NCBI GenBank assembly: GCA_001801365.1
Contig: MGXL01000065.1
Location: forward strand, 2,871-11,957
Reading direction: 5' to 3'
Length of the DNA: 9,087 bases
Origin: Gammaproteobacteria bacterium RBG_16_57_12
Lineage (GTDB): Bacteria > Pseudomonadota > Gammaproteobacteria > RBG-16-57-12
Part shown: one piece after another, positions 1-6,703 of the stretch
Numbering within the stretch: the stretch's first letter is position 1
Layout: every line of letters starts with the position of its first letter
Made by a program: the position numbers and the translations under genes
The notes under the pieces: model-generated
What the model was told of the DNA's origin: nothing
What the model saw: only the letters and a program-made list of their open reading frames with translations
Databases searched by the model: none

Positions 1-82
1 ATTGCGTGATCTGGATACCCGCATCAGCGGCCAGCATGAAATCCTGGACATCTATCGTTTCGCCACCGCCAAGCGCAAGTAG
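1..82 (+). CDS. 3' end of an unidentified gene entering from the left edge
   Basis: The frame beginning at base 2 is open for 26 codons and ends at TAG (80-82). The visible tail starts LRDLDTRISGQHEILDIY and ends in the basic cluster AKRK. Leucine, isoleucine and charged residues are spaced as in an amphipathic helix or coiled coil. I do not recognise the family. The same frame resumes after the TAG with CAC ATG and a hydrophobic stretch (86-172), so the protein could originally have carried a C-terminal membrane anchor. A helical segment followed by a final transmembrane helix recalls RMD1/DUF155-type proteins, but that resemblance is weak and unverified. The gene converges on the cco cluster and is probably not part of it. 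With only 26 codons visible, even the coding call is tentative. Confidence 0.4.
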   Translation, partial: LRDLDTRISGQHEILDIYRFATAKRK

Positions 83-85
83 CAC

Positions 86-172
86 ATGTGGGCGGCCCTG
101 ATCGAACTCGGCGTCATCGTGGCGCTCTTCGCCGTGGTGTTGTTGGCCTGGCGCAGAGGCAAGCGCAAATAA
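86..172 (+). CDS. 28-codon single-helix ORF, or C-terminal anchor of the preceding gene beyond an in-frame TAG
   Basis: ATG at 86 opens a 28-codon frame ending at TAA (170-172). Residues 5-22 are strongly hydrophobic (LIELGVIVALFAVVLLAW) and are followed by RRGKRK, so one membrane helix with its C-terminus in the cytoplasm is expected. The ATG lies 3 bases after the TAG of the upstream frame and is in the same frame. There is no convincing Shine-Dalgarno sequence before it, only AAGTAG. Three readings are possible: a separate mini-protein made by reinitiation; the former membrane anchor of the upstream protein cut off by a nonsense change or base-call error; or an extension made by leaky TAG. 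It ends 6 bases before the convergent gene at 179, a natural place for a gene end, which slightly favours the single-gene reading. Confidence 0.4.
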   Translation: MWAALIELGVIVALFAVVLLAWRRGKRK

Positions 173-178
173 GCCGTG

Positions 179-685
179 TTATCGGGCCGTCCCCTGCAGC
201 AACTTCTCCGGCACTTTGGTGGGCTCCCGGCCATGGATGGCCTGGGACAGGCTCTCGGAATCCATGACCGTCAGCACAATCACCAGCGCCATCACCGGCA
301 ACAGCCCCAGCCCCGCCAGCACGGCGATCACCAGCTCCTTCATGGCGCCGACATAGGCATACATAAACCACGCCAGCAGAAAGGCAATCGCCAGGAGGAC
401 GTAACCGATCAGAAATATCCTGGTGCGCTTGATGACCAGATGCCAGTGATACCTGACAAACAGGGAATCCGACCTGAGGTGCGCGGGTCCCTTGAGCAGT
501 AAAAACGAGATGATCAATAATGAGATGACCGGGACGATCAGACCCAGCATCGGTTTGACATTGATATTGCTCAGGACAATCACATTCAACAGGATATGAT
601 TGCCGACCATATTGAATAAAAACAGTTCATGAGGCAGCCTGGCCGCCTTCATCTCTGCCGGGGTATACATCGGTTGTACTGACAT
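179..685 (-). CDS. Unrecognised multi-pass membrane protein coupled to ccoS
   Basis: A 168-residue protein of unknown family. It has a polar N-terminus with MYTPAEMKAARLPHELFLF, a moderately hydrophobic stretch near residues 21-39, and clear membrane helices at about 46-64, 88-110 and 115-141. A basic segment with several histidines lies between them (RYHWHLVIKRTR, residues 78-89), and the tail is soluble (142-168). No metal-binding CxxC or other catalytic motif is visible. Its ATG overlaps the ccoS stop by one base (TAATG), and GAGGAG lies 5 bases upstream (complement of 691-696), so it should be translationally coupled to ccoS as the last gene of the ccoGHIS group. That position suggests a role in oxidase biogenesis or the membrane energetics around it, but nothing in the protein itself shows this. 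It is not a TauE/SafE-type exporter, which would be longer. Confidence 0.82.
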   Translation of the reverse strand: MSVQPMYTPAEMKAARLPHELFLFNMVGNHILLNVIVLSNINVKPMLGLIVPVISLLIISFLLLKGPAHLRSDSLFVRYHWHLVIKRTRIFLIGYVLLAIAFLLAWFMYAYVGAMKELVIAVLAGLGLLPVMALVIVLTVMDSESLSQAIHGREPTKVPEKLLQGTAR

Positions 686-960
686 TACTGCTCCTCTTTC
701 CTATCGTTATCATCTGTTGCCGATACCGCACGATCCTGGCTGCCCGGTTGATCGGCGGTTGTAATTACTTGGCTATTGTCCTGCCCGGCCTCGCGGGCAT
801 GCGCCTGCGGTAACAGCGGATCATCATCATCGTTGAGAATTCGATGCGCCGGCCCTTCCATATCATCATACTGGCCGGTACGGGCCATCCAGAAAAATAC
901 CGCCACGCTCACCAGGGCAAGCAGTATCATGGCGGGCAATAGTGTATAGATCGTCTCCAT
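685..960 (-). CDS. ccoS: CcoS, cbb3 oxidase maturation protein
   Basis: Small membrane protein required for cofactor insertion and maturation of cbb3 oxidase. A single N-terminal helix (about residues 4-25) is followed by the family signature SGQYDD-like block, here TGQYDDMEGPAHRILNDDDD (residues 28-47). The GQ(F/Y)DD(L/M)EGPAHRIL core makes the call firm. At 91 residues it is somewhat longer than many CcoS proteins because of a polar, acidic and glutamine-rich tail after residue 50 that looks disordered. It starts at ATG 960 behind GGAGGG (within 961-970 on the complement), 13 bases after the ccoI stop. Its own stop overlaps the start of the next gene. The TM-plus-acidic-tail layout and its place after ccoI are typical of the ccoGHIS group. 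Confidence 0.95.
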   Translation of the reverse strand: METIYTLLPAMILLALVSVAVFFWMARTGQYDDMEGPAHRILNDDDDPLLPQAHAREAGQDNSQVITTADQPGSQDRAVSATDDNDRKEEQ

Positions 961-973
961 GGCACCCTCCGGG

Positions 974-3433
974 TTAGTCAGCTCGGCAACGCCTGCGGAT
1001 CAGGATGGCATTTCCGATCACCAGCAGGGAACTGATGGGCATCGCCAGCGCGGCCGTCACCGGGGTCAGTTTGGCGGCCATCGCCAGCGGCACAAAGATC
1101 ATATTATATATGAGTGAAATAGCAATGTTCTGACGGATGGTGCGCAAGGCCCGCCGCGACAGGGCTATGGCAAACAGGATACGGCGCAGATCGTTGCCCA
1201 TGATCACGATATCGGCGCAGTCCATGGAGACATCGGTGCCCGAACCCATGGCGATCGCCACATCGGCGCGCGCCAGGGCGGGGGCATCATTCACCCCGTC
1301 GCCCACCATCAGCACCCGCTCCCCCGCCTCGCGCAACTGCACAATGACCTGGTCTTTATCCTGGGGCAGCACCCGGGCGATCACCCGGATACCGCCGCCG
1401 AGCTGTTTGGCCACCTGCTCCGCCGCCGCCTGGCTGTCACCGGTAAGGAGGGTTACGCCCAGACCGCGCTGTTGCAGCGCCTGGACCAGCGCCGCCGCCC
1501 CTTCACGCAACTGGTCCTGCAAGGCGATCAGCCCGGCCACCTGTCCGGCCAGCACCACGAACACCGCCACACCCGCGGCCTGCTCCACTGCCGCACGCCG
1601 TTCTTGCAGCTCCACCGGAAGATTGATGCCCTGATTGTCCAGCAAGGCCGCGCTACCCACCGCCACGGGGACACCATCGATCACGGCCTTCACCCCCAAA
1701 CCCGGCAGGCTGATAAAGTCAGCCAGCACCCCGCCACGCGCGACGGCCTTATCCTGTCCGGCATGTAACACAATCGCCCTGGCGATGGGGTGCTCGGAGC
1801 GCGCCTCCACCGCAGCGGCCAACGCCACCATCTGTGCCGGGGTCATTGCTGCACCGGGTGCGGGATGGATGCCGGACACCGACATGCGCCCCTCGGTGAG
1901 CGTCCCGGTCTTGTCGAATACCACGTGAGTGACTCCTGACAGAGTCTCCAGGGCCCGGCCGTTGCGAACCAGCACGCCGTGGGCGGCGCCATGGCCGACG
2001 CTGACCACGACGCTCATGGGCGTGGACATGCCGAAGGCGCACGGACAGGTAATGATCAGCACCGACACCCCCGCCATCAGGGCCAGGTCGAAACCGGCAG
2101 CCGTAATCCAGAACAGGAAGGTGACCGCCGCCAGCCCCAGGGTAATCGCCACGAACCACGGCACGATACGGTCGGCCAGATGCTGGATCGGCGCCTTGGA
2201 GCCCTGCGCCGCCTCGACCAGATGAATGATCCTGGCCAGCGCCGTGTTCTGCCCGAGCTGCTCCACCGCCACCACCAGCGCGCCCTGGCCGTTCACGGTG
2301 CCGGCCACCACTGCATCGCCCACACGCTTGTGCACCGGGTGCGATTCGCCGGTAAGCATGGCCTCGTCCAGCGTGGACTCGCCATCGACAATGCGCCCGT
2401 CCACTGGCACCTTATCGCCGGGGCGGATCAGCACGCGGTTGCCCAGCGTCAGGCTGCGCACGCTCACCAGCTTCTGCTCATCACCTTCGAGCTTCAGCGC
2501 CGAACGTGGTTGCAGCTCCATCAGGCGCGCGGTGGCGGTCGTCGTGCTGCGCCGCGACAGACCTTCCAGATAGCGTCCCACCAGGATCACGAACAGAAAA
2601 CTGGTCACGGTGTCGAAATACACATTGCCCGCGCCGCTCACCGTCACCCAGACCGAATAGAGATACGTCGCGCTCACGCCGATGGCAATGGGCAGATCCA
2701 TGGTGAGCTGGCGCGAGGCCAGGCCGCGCAGCGCCGCGCGGTAGAACGGCCAGCCCGAATACAGCAACACGGGCGTGGCCAGCAGCAGCGCGATCCAGTG
2801 CAGGAACTGCTTGTGCTCGGGGTCGATCCTGGAAGCGGAGTATTCGCCCGAATACAGCGCAATGGCGATGAACATCATGTTCATCATGCCAAAGCCGGCG
2901 AACGCCATGCGGTACAACAGCGCCTTGTTGTGGCGCAGGACCACGCCCTCGGCGCGCTGCGGATTGTAGGGCACCGCCGCATAACCGATGGCTGCCAGGC
3001 GGCGCAGGATGTCGGATAGCTTGCGCTGGCGCGTATCCCAGCGCACCTGCAGGCGCTGATAGGCCAGATTCACCTCGGCCTGCAGCACCCCTTCCATCGG
3101 CTGCAAGGCATGCTCGATCAGCCACACGCAGGCCGCGCAGTGGATGCCTTCCACCAGCAGCGTGGCCTCGCTCGTCTCGCCGCGCGTGGCAACGAACTCG
3201 GCCTGCTCCTCGGGCAGATCGAACTGCTCGACATCCCGGATAACCGACGGCGGTGGCGCGAGTTCTGCCTTATACAGCCGCTGGTAAAATCCTGCCAGCC
3301 CGGCTTCATGGATGGTTGCGCAGACCGTGGCGCAGCCCGAGCAGCAGAACTCGCGCAGTTGCCCGGCCACCACCCGCGCCTGCCGAGCCTCCGGCAGCAC
3401 CGGCAGGGCGCAATGAAAACAACTGGCTGTCAT
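974..3433 (-). CDS. ccoI: CcoI/FixI copper-translocating P1B-type ATPase
   Basis: 819-residue P-type ATPase that exports copper across the inner membrane for the CuB centre of cbb3 oxidase. In order: an N-terminal cysteine-rich metal-binding segment (C5xxC8 and C30C31xxC34, FCCSGC); a heavy-metal-associated domain with GIHCAAC (C99, C102); membrane helices from about 174; the actuator TGES (361-364); the ion-channel motif CPC (463-465); the phosphorylation motif DKTGT (D507); the SEHP motif (H548, P549); TGDS (664-667); GDGVND (711-716); and final helices with YN (776-777) and MPISS (798-802). The CCxxC segment before a single HMA domain, together with the cco context, separates it from housekeeping CopA. 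No key residue is missing. ATG 3433 is 19 bases after ccoH and has only a weak ribosome binding site, so its translation may depend on upstream ribosomes. Confidence 0.96.
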   Translation of the reverse strand: MTASCFHCALPVLPEARQARVVAGQLREFCCSGCATVCATIHEAGLAGFYQRLYKAELAPPPSVIRDVEQFDLPEEQAEFVATRGETSEATLLVEGIHCAACVWLIEHALQPMEGVLQAEVNLAYQRLQVRWDTRQRKLSDILRRLAAIGYAAVPYNPQRAEGVVLRHNKALLYRMAFAGFGMMNMMFIAIALYSGEYSASRIDPEHKQFLHWIALLLATPVLLYSGWPFYRAALRGLASRQLTMDLPIAIGVSATYLYSVWVTVSGAGNVYFDTVTSFLFVILVGRYLEGLSRRSTTTATARLMELQPRSALKLEGDEQKLVSVRSLTLGNRVLIRPGDKVPVDGRIVDGESTLDEAMLTGESHPVHKRVGDAVVAGTVNGQGALVVAVEQLGQNTALARIIHLVEAAQGSKAPIQHLADRIVPWFVAITLGLAAVTFLFWITAAGFDLALMAGVSVLIITCPCAFGMSTPMSVVVSVGHGAAHGVLVRNGRALETLSGVTHVVFDKTGTLTEGRMSVSGIHPAPGAAMTPAQMVALAAAVEARSEHPIARAIVLHAGQDKAVARGGVLADFISLPGLGVKAVIDGVPVAVGSAALLDNQGINLPVELQERRAAVEQAAGVAVFVVLAGQVAGLIALQDQLREGAAALVQALQQRGLGVTLLTGDSQAAAEQVAKQLGGGIRVIARVLPQDKDQVIVQLREAGERVLMVGDGVNDAPALARADVAIAMGSGTDVSMDCADIVIMGNDLRRILFAIALSRRALRTIRQNIAISLIYNMIFVPLAMAAKLTPVTAALAMPISSLLVIGNAILIRRRCRAD

Positions 3434-3452
3434 ATCGGGCAGGCAGGGCGGA

Positions 3453-3998
3453 TCAATTCTTCACAAAGATGCGCTGCGCCAGATCCATTTTATCTTCACC
3501 CTTGATGGCGGTGATCAACAGATCCCAATTACCCGGCAGAGGAAACGTAACGGGCACACTATATTCGCCTTGACCTTCCTCGGTCATGGCCACGGCAAAA
3601 TCCCGGGTGGCATCGTTAGGGCGGAATATCTCCATCATCACCCGGGCACTACCCAGGGGATAACCCTGCGCATCGCTGAGCTTGAGACGATAGGTCTGGT
3701 TCGCATCCAGCAACGGGGTTGCAGGCGCTTCCAGTTTTAACTGCCAGCCCAGCCGCTCATTATCACTCAGGCGCTTCACTTCACTATGGAAATAATTCTT
3801 GCCCCGATCGTAGAAGTCCTCCACAACCAGACCAGTGTTGGTCCTGAAGCCCATCACGATCATAAAGATATTGACCGATAACATCACCGCAACCAATCCA
3901 AGCATGCCCCATACCCAGGGACTGCGCCAGGCCGAGCCTTCATTGATTTGCCGCTTTTCGCTATTCATATTCTCACCTTTGCTCTTATCATCCGACAT
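3453..3998 (-). CDS. ccoH: CcoH/FixH, cbb3 oxidase assembly protein
   Basis: 181-residue FixH-family protein needed for stable cbb3 oxidase and reported to associate with the complex. A charged cytoplasmic N-terminus leads into one membrane helix (about residues 29-50), then the family signature [15 protein letters not shown] (56-70), then a periplasmic beta-rich domain ending in a [13 protein letters not shown] strand. The start is uncertain. The frame extends upstream to ATG 4034 (193 residues), where GAGGG sits only 2 bases before the ATG. ATG 3998 has AAGGA with 8-base spacing and gives a natural N-terminus ([15 protein letters not shown]), so it is preferred. ATG 3968 also has a plausible site (AAGGTGAG). 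The gene lies between ccoG and ccoI; if the longest start is used, the gap to ccoG is only 9 bases. Confidence 0.92.
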   Translation of the reverse strand: MSDDKSKGENMNSEKRQINEGSAWRSPWVWGMLGLVAVMLSVNIFMIVMGFRTNTGLVVEDFYDRGKNYFHSEVKRLSDNERLGWQLKLEAPATPLLDANQTYRLKLSDAQGYPLGSARVMMEIFRPNDATRDFAVAMTEEGQGEYSVPVTFPLPGNWDLLITAIKGEDKMDLAQRIFVKN

Positions 3999-4043
3999 AT
4001 CGTTATTCCTTACTGTAATGCGCCTGCACTGCATGTCCCTCGG

Positions 4044-5498
4044 TCAGGGACGCGCAAAGAAACTGGTATTTTCCTGATGCATCGGAGGTCCCTTGACGGT
4101 GTCGAGTATAAAGCGCACCGGAACCTTCTGCTCTGGGAGATTTTCTGGCACGGCCCGCAGACGTACCGTAAATGGAATCAGCTTCTCCGCTTTTAAGATG
4201 GTTTCACTTTCGACTCCATGCAGCTCGACACCCGCGATATCCTCGGCATGGATCCGCACGACCAGATCCTGCTTGGTTTTATTAAAAACCTTGAACACAT
4301 AACTGTTCTGTATACTGCCATCCGACATCATGGTATAGAGCGGTTGACGTTCGTGTATCACATGCCACTCGATAGGCGGGATGGTCAACAGACCATAGAC
4401 TATGCCCAATGATGACAGTATGAAAATCGCCAGATAAATGATCACGCGCGGACGTCTGAATAAAGATGACACGTGCTCGCCATCCATCTCCTTCTCGGAG
4501 GCATAGCGTATCAGTCCGGCCGGCCGGTTTACTTTTTCCATCACCTCGTCGCAGGCATCAATACACAGGCCGCAGGTAATGCATCCCGACTGTTGTCCTT
4601 CGCGGATATCCACGCCGGTCGGACAAACGGCGACGCACAACTTGCAGTCGATGCAATCACCCTTGGCTGCCGTTATTTCAGATTTTGATTTGATCTTGCC
4701 ACGCGGCTCGCCACGTTTGCGGTCATAGGTCGGCAAAATGGTGTCTCGGTCCAGCATGACGCCCTGAATACGCCCGTAGGGGCATAGCCAGAGACATACC
4801 TGTTCACGCAAAAAACCGGCCAGATAGAATGTACCCAGGAAAAACAGCAACAATGTTACCCAGGCGGCTGGAGGCGCCTGCAAGGTGAAGATGTCAATCC
4901 ATAATTGGTAGACATCGGTAAAATAGGCGGCAAAGCTCACGCCGGTCAATATGGCAATGCCCCCCCAGATGGAATATTTCATGGCACGCTTGCGCAGCTT
5001 TTCGCCTGTCCAGGATGATTCATCCAGCTTGCGCCGCTGCTGTGGCGAACCTTCGATCCAGTCTTCCACCCGGGTGAACCAGTCGGTCCAGACGGTCTGA
5101 AAACAGAAATAACCGCAAAACACCCGGCTAGCCACGGCCGTCACCCCGAACAGCGTCATCGCCAGCAGAATCAGCACCAGCGCCAGCATCCAGATATCCT
5201 GCGGATAGACCGTGATCGAAAATAAATGGAATTGACGATTGGGAATATCGAACAGGATCGCCTGATTCCCGTCCCAACGGATATAGGGCGTCAGGAAGTA
5301 GCCAAACCAGATATACCATCCCAGATTTTTCAGCCGCCGAAAACGCCCCTTGACCGGCTTGGCATGGACAGTCGTGTTACCGGTATTCACTATCCAGTGA
5401 TGTGATTCTTCGTAGATCTCACGAACATCACCATGCTCTACAGGGGTTGATTGCTGTTCATTACCAGGCCCCCTGATTTTCGGCATCGGCTCACTCAC
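4044..5498 (-). CDS. ccoG: CcoG/FixG (RdxA-type) membrane ferredoxin, cupric reductase for cbb3 assembly
   Basis: 484-residue membrane protein of the CcoG family, reported in other bacteria to reduce Cu(II) to Cu(I) during cbb3 assembly. Membrane helices lie near residues 59-72, 100-122, 175-195, 211-231 and 352-372. Two cysteine pairs are embedded at the membrane: CGYFC (C128, C132) and CLWLCPYG (C235, C239). Two 4Fe-4S clusters are expected from CIDCKLCVAVCPTG (C282, C285, C288, C292) and CITCGLCIDAC (C306, C309, C312, C316). The C-terminus (about 375-484) is an immunoglobulin-like FixG domain. Translation starts at GTG 5498, supported by AAGGAG with 7-base spacing. It is the first gene after the terminator at 5594-5621, so it probably heads its own transcript or is read through at reduced level. 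Confidence 0.96.
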   Translation of the reverse strand: MSEPMPKIRGPGNEQQSTPVEHGDVREIYEESHHWIVNTGNTTVHAKPVKGRFRRLKNLGWYIWFGYFLTPYIRWDGNQAILFDIPNRQFHLFSITVYPQDIWMLALVLILLAMTLFGVTAVASRVFCGYFCFQTVWTDWFTRVEDWIEGSPQQRRKLDESSWTGEKLRKRAMKYSIWGGIAILTGVSFAAYFTDVYQLWIDIFTLQAPPAAWVTLLLFFLGTFYLAGFLREQVCLWLCPYGRIQGVMLDRDTILPTYDRKRGEPRGKIKSKSEITAAKGDCIDCKLCVAVCPTGVDIREGQQSGCITCGLCIDACDEVMEKVNRPAGLIRYASEKEMDGEHVSSLFRRPRVIIYLAIFILSSLGIVYGLLTIPPIEWHVIHERQPLYTMMSDGSIQNSYVFKVFNKTKQDLVVRIHAEDIAGVELHGVESETILKAEKLIPFTVRLRAVPENLPEQKVPVRFILDTVKGPPMHQENTSFFARP

Positions 5499-5505
5499 AC
5501 CAAGA

Positions 5506-5511
5506 CTCCTT
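5506..5511 (-). promoter_or_regulatory. Ribosome binding site fixing the GTG start of ccoG
   Basis: The complement reads AAGGAG, 7 bases before GTG 5498. A nearby ATG at 5515 is out of frame, so the GTG is the supported start. Confidence 0.8.
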
Positions 5512-5593
5512 CATTACCTTCATTACCACATCGACCAGAACACATTATCATTAATAGCGCATGGACTGAGAAATTGACCGTAACATCCCAAAC
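5512..5593 (-). promoter_or_regulatory. Leader and possible promoter region of ccoGHIS
   Basis: These bases lie between the terminator and the ccoG ribosome binding site. They are fairly AT-rich, with TATTAATGATAAT-like sequence on the minus strand around 5546-5560 that could serve as a -10 element. No good -35 hexamer sits at the right distance, and I see no TTGAT-N4-ATCAA FNR box. A promoter is inferred mainly because a strong terminator sits immediately upstream. The nonamer CTTCATTAC is repeated in tandem on the plus strand at about 5509-5526. Confidence 0.25.
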
Positions 5594-5621
5594 AAAATAA
5601 GGGGGCTAGCCCCCTTATTTT
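5594..5621. terminator. Bidirectional intrinsic terminator between the structural and assembly genes
   Basis: A perfect 28-bp palindrome: an A-rich arm, five G, CTAG at the centre, five C, and a T-rich arm. Each strand ends the GC stem with TTATTTT, so it can work as a rho-independent terminator in both directions. On the minus strand it would end the ccoNOQP-plus-small-ORF transcript about 50 bases after the small ORF stop at 5671. Nothing on the plus strand obviously needs it. Confidence 0.85.
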
Positions 5622-5670
5622 TATAGTTGTTATTCTTGAGACACCCCCTATACATCAGAGGTTCCTTAAG

Positions 5671-5784
5671 TTATTTTTTACCCGGCTCTTTATTAATCAG
5701 TTTTATGCCCCTGATAAATAATATTACCAAGATGATTATTGAAACCAATACTGCAAGAATAGCCCCAATTGCTACTGCATCCAT
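5671..5784 (-). CDS. 37-residue single-helix membrane protein, candidate small oxidase subunit
   Basis: ATG 5784 opens 37 codons ending at TAA (5671-5673). The protein begins MDAVAIGAILAVLVSIII; residues about 4-24 form one strongly hydrophobic helix, followed by the basic tail RGIKLINKEPGKK. By the positive-inside rule the N-terminus should face the periplasm. AGGGGTG (complement of 5791-5797) stands 6 bases before the ATG, a good ribosome binding site. It lies 61 bases after ccoP and before the terminator, so it should be transcribed with ccoNOQP. Single-helix accessory subunits of this size, such as CcoM in Pseudomonas stutzeri cbb3 oxidase, are known; assignment here is inference from size, topology and position, not from sequence similarity. 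It is AT-rich (38 G+C in 114 bases), unlike its neighbours. Confidence 0.75.
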   Translation of the reverse strand: MDAVAIGAILAVLVSIIILVILFIRGIKLINKEPGKK

Positions 5785-5812
5785 TTTGCTCACCCCTTTC
5801 TTCAGTTAGGAA

Positions 5813-5833
5813 GAGGGGCCAGGCGGCCCCCTC
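5813..5833. other. GC-rich hairpin just downstream of ccoP
   Basis: GGGGCC (5815-5820) pairs with GGCCCC (5825-5830) around a 4-base loop, and can be extended by an AG/CT pair across one bulged base. On the minus strand it sits 12 bases after the ccoP stop and is followed by CTTCCTAAC, not a T-run, so it is unlikely to be a full terminator. It could protect the 3' end of the ccoNOQP message or lower expression of the small ORF behind it. Confidence 0.5.
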
Positions 5834-5845
5834 CGACCAGATTGA

Positions 5846-6703
5846 TTACTCGGTTTGACCACCGCCCAGTGACCAGACCTTTACAGTCAGCAGCTTGATG
5901 TCATTCGCTGACAACCTGCCGCCAAAGCTCGGCATTACAGCGTTACGTGTATGCTCGACACCTTCCTGGTTGACGCCATATTTGATGGTATGCAGGATTT
6001 CCTCACGACTGCCGCCAAAGCGCCAGATCCTGTCGGTCAGATTGGCTGAGCCGACAAACTTGTTACCCTTGGCATCTTCGCCATGACATCCGGAACAACC
6101 GGCGTTGCTGAAGGCAGCCAAACCCTCTTGCGTGGCCTTGCCGGCGGATACCGCCAGTACAAAGTCGGCCAGTTGATTGAGCTCTGCCTCTGACAGGGTT
6201 CCGGCATGGGCGGGCATGACGCCCTGGCGGCCATTGGTTACCGTTTCGCTGATATCGGCGACAGTACCGCCAAACAGCCAGTCATCGTCATTCAATACCG
6301 GAAACAGCCCCGGGGTTCCCTGACCATTGGCGCCGTGGCATGAGGCACAGGTATCACCGAACAGGGCCTTGGTATAAGAGTTGGCGAAATTGAGCATCTC
6401 GGGATCCTTAAGGATCTCTTCGGCGCTCATCGTGGCCAGCTTGTCGACATAGGGCTGACGCACCGCATCGAACTTGGCGATGGCCTCTTTATATTCACCG
6501 ATCGACGTCCACCCTATCACGCCCTTGGTATGGCTGCTGATCAACGGGATCGACGGATAGATGATGAGATAGGCCACCAGCCATGCCCAACTTAAATAAA
6601 AACCGATCATCCACCATCTTGGCGGCTGGTTGGTCAGTTCACGTATCCCGTCCCATTCATGGCCGGTATCCGGCGCCTGGTTGGGATTGAAATTATCTGC
6701 CAT
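5846..6703 (-). CDS. ccoP: CcoP, membrane-anchored diheme cytochrome c subunit of cbb3 oxidase
   Basis: 285-residue subunit that takes electrons from soluble cytochrome c and passes them to CcoO. A cytoplasmic start (GHEWDGIRELTNQPPRWW, residues 14-31) leads into one membrane helix (about 32-50), then two cytochrome c domains: heme motif CASCH (C119, C122, H123) with likely axial Met in VMP (M163), and CSGCH (C203, C206, H207) with axial Met in VMP (M257). This is the short one-helix form with a GHEWDGI lead-in, unlike the Pseudomonas type with an extra N-terminal helix. ATG 6703 is chosen because AGGGGAG lies 7 bases upstream; ATG 6709 is too close to that site, and ATG 6721 would place the site inside the gene. 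The start overlaps the ccoQ end by 11 bases. Confidence 0.97.
   Translation of the reverse strand: MADNFNPNQAPDTGHEWDGIRELTNQPPRWWMIGFYLSWAWLVAYLIIYPSIPLISSHTKGVIGWTSIGEYKEAIAKFDAVRQPYVDKLATMSAEEILKDPEMLNFANSYTKALFGDTCASCHGANGQGTPGLFPVLNDDDWLFGGTVADISETVTNGRQGVMPAHAGTLSEAELNQLADFVLAVSAGKATQEGLAAFSNAGCSGCHGEDAKGNKFVGSANLTDRIWRFGGSREEILHTIKYGVNQEGVEHTRNAVMPSFGGRLSANDIKLLTVKVWSLGGGQTE

Noticed and set aside
1979..3019. Long plus-strand open frame (346 codons) opposite ccoI
   Set aside because: It is antisense to the well-supported P-type ATPase and its translation is rich in His, Arg, Gln and Ala with no domain-like pattern, as expected for the complement of a GC-rich gene.
974..3433. Housekeeping copper exporter CopA instead of CcoI
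   Set aside because: The N-terminal CxxC plus CCxxC segment, the MPISS ending and the position between ccoH and ccoS are characteristic of CcoI/FixI.
5627..5809. Plus-strand TTG-initiated frame of 60 codons across the small ORF
   Set aside because: It begins at the edge of the terminator with no ribosome site, and the minus strand at the same place has an ATG, good ribosome site and operon-consistent direction. Its hydrophobicity mirrors the opposite hydrophobic helix.
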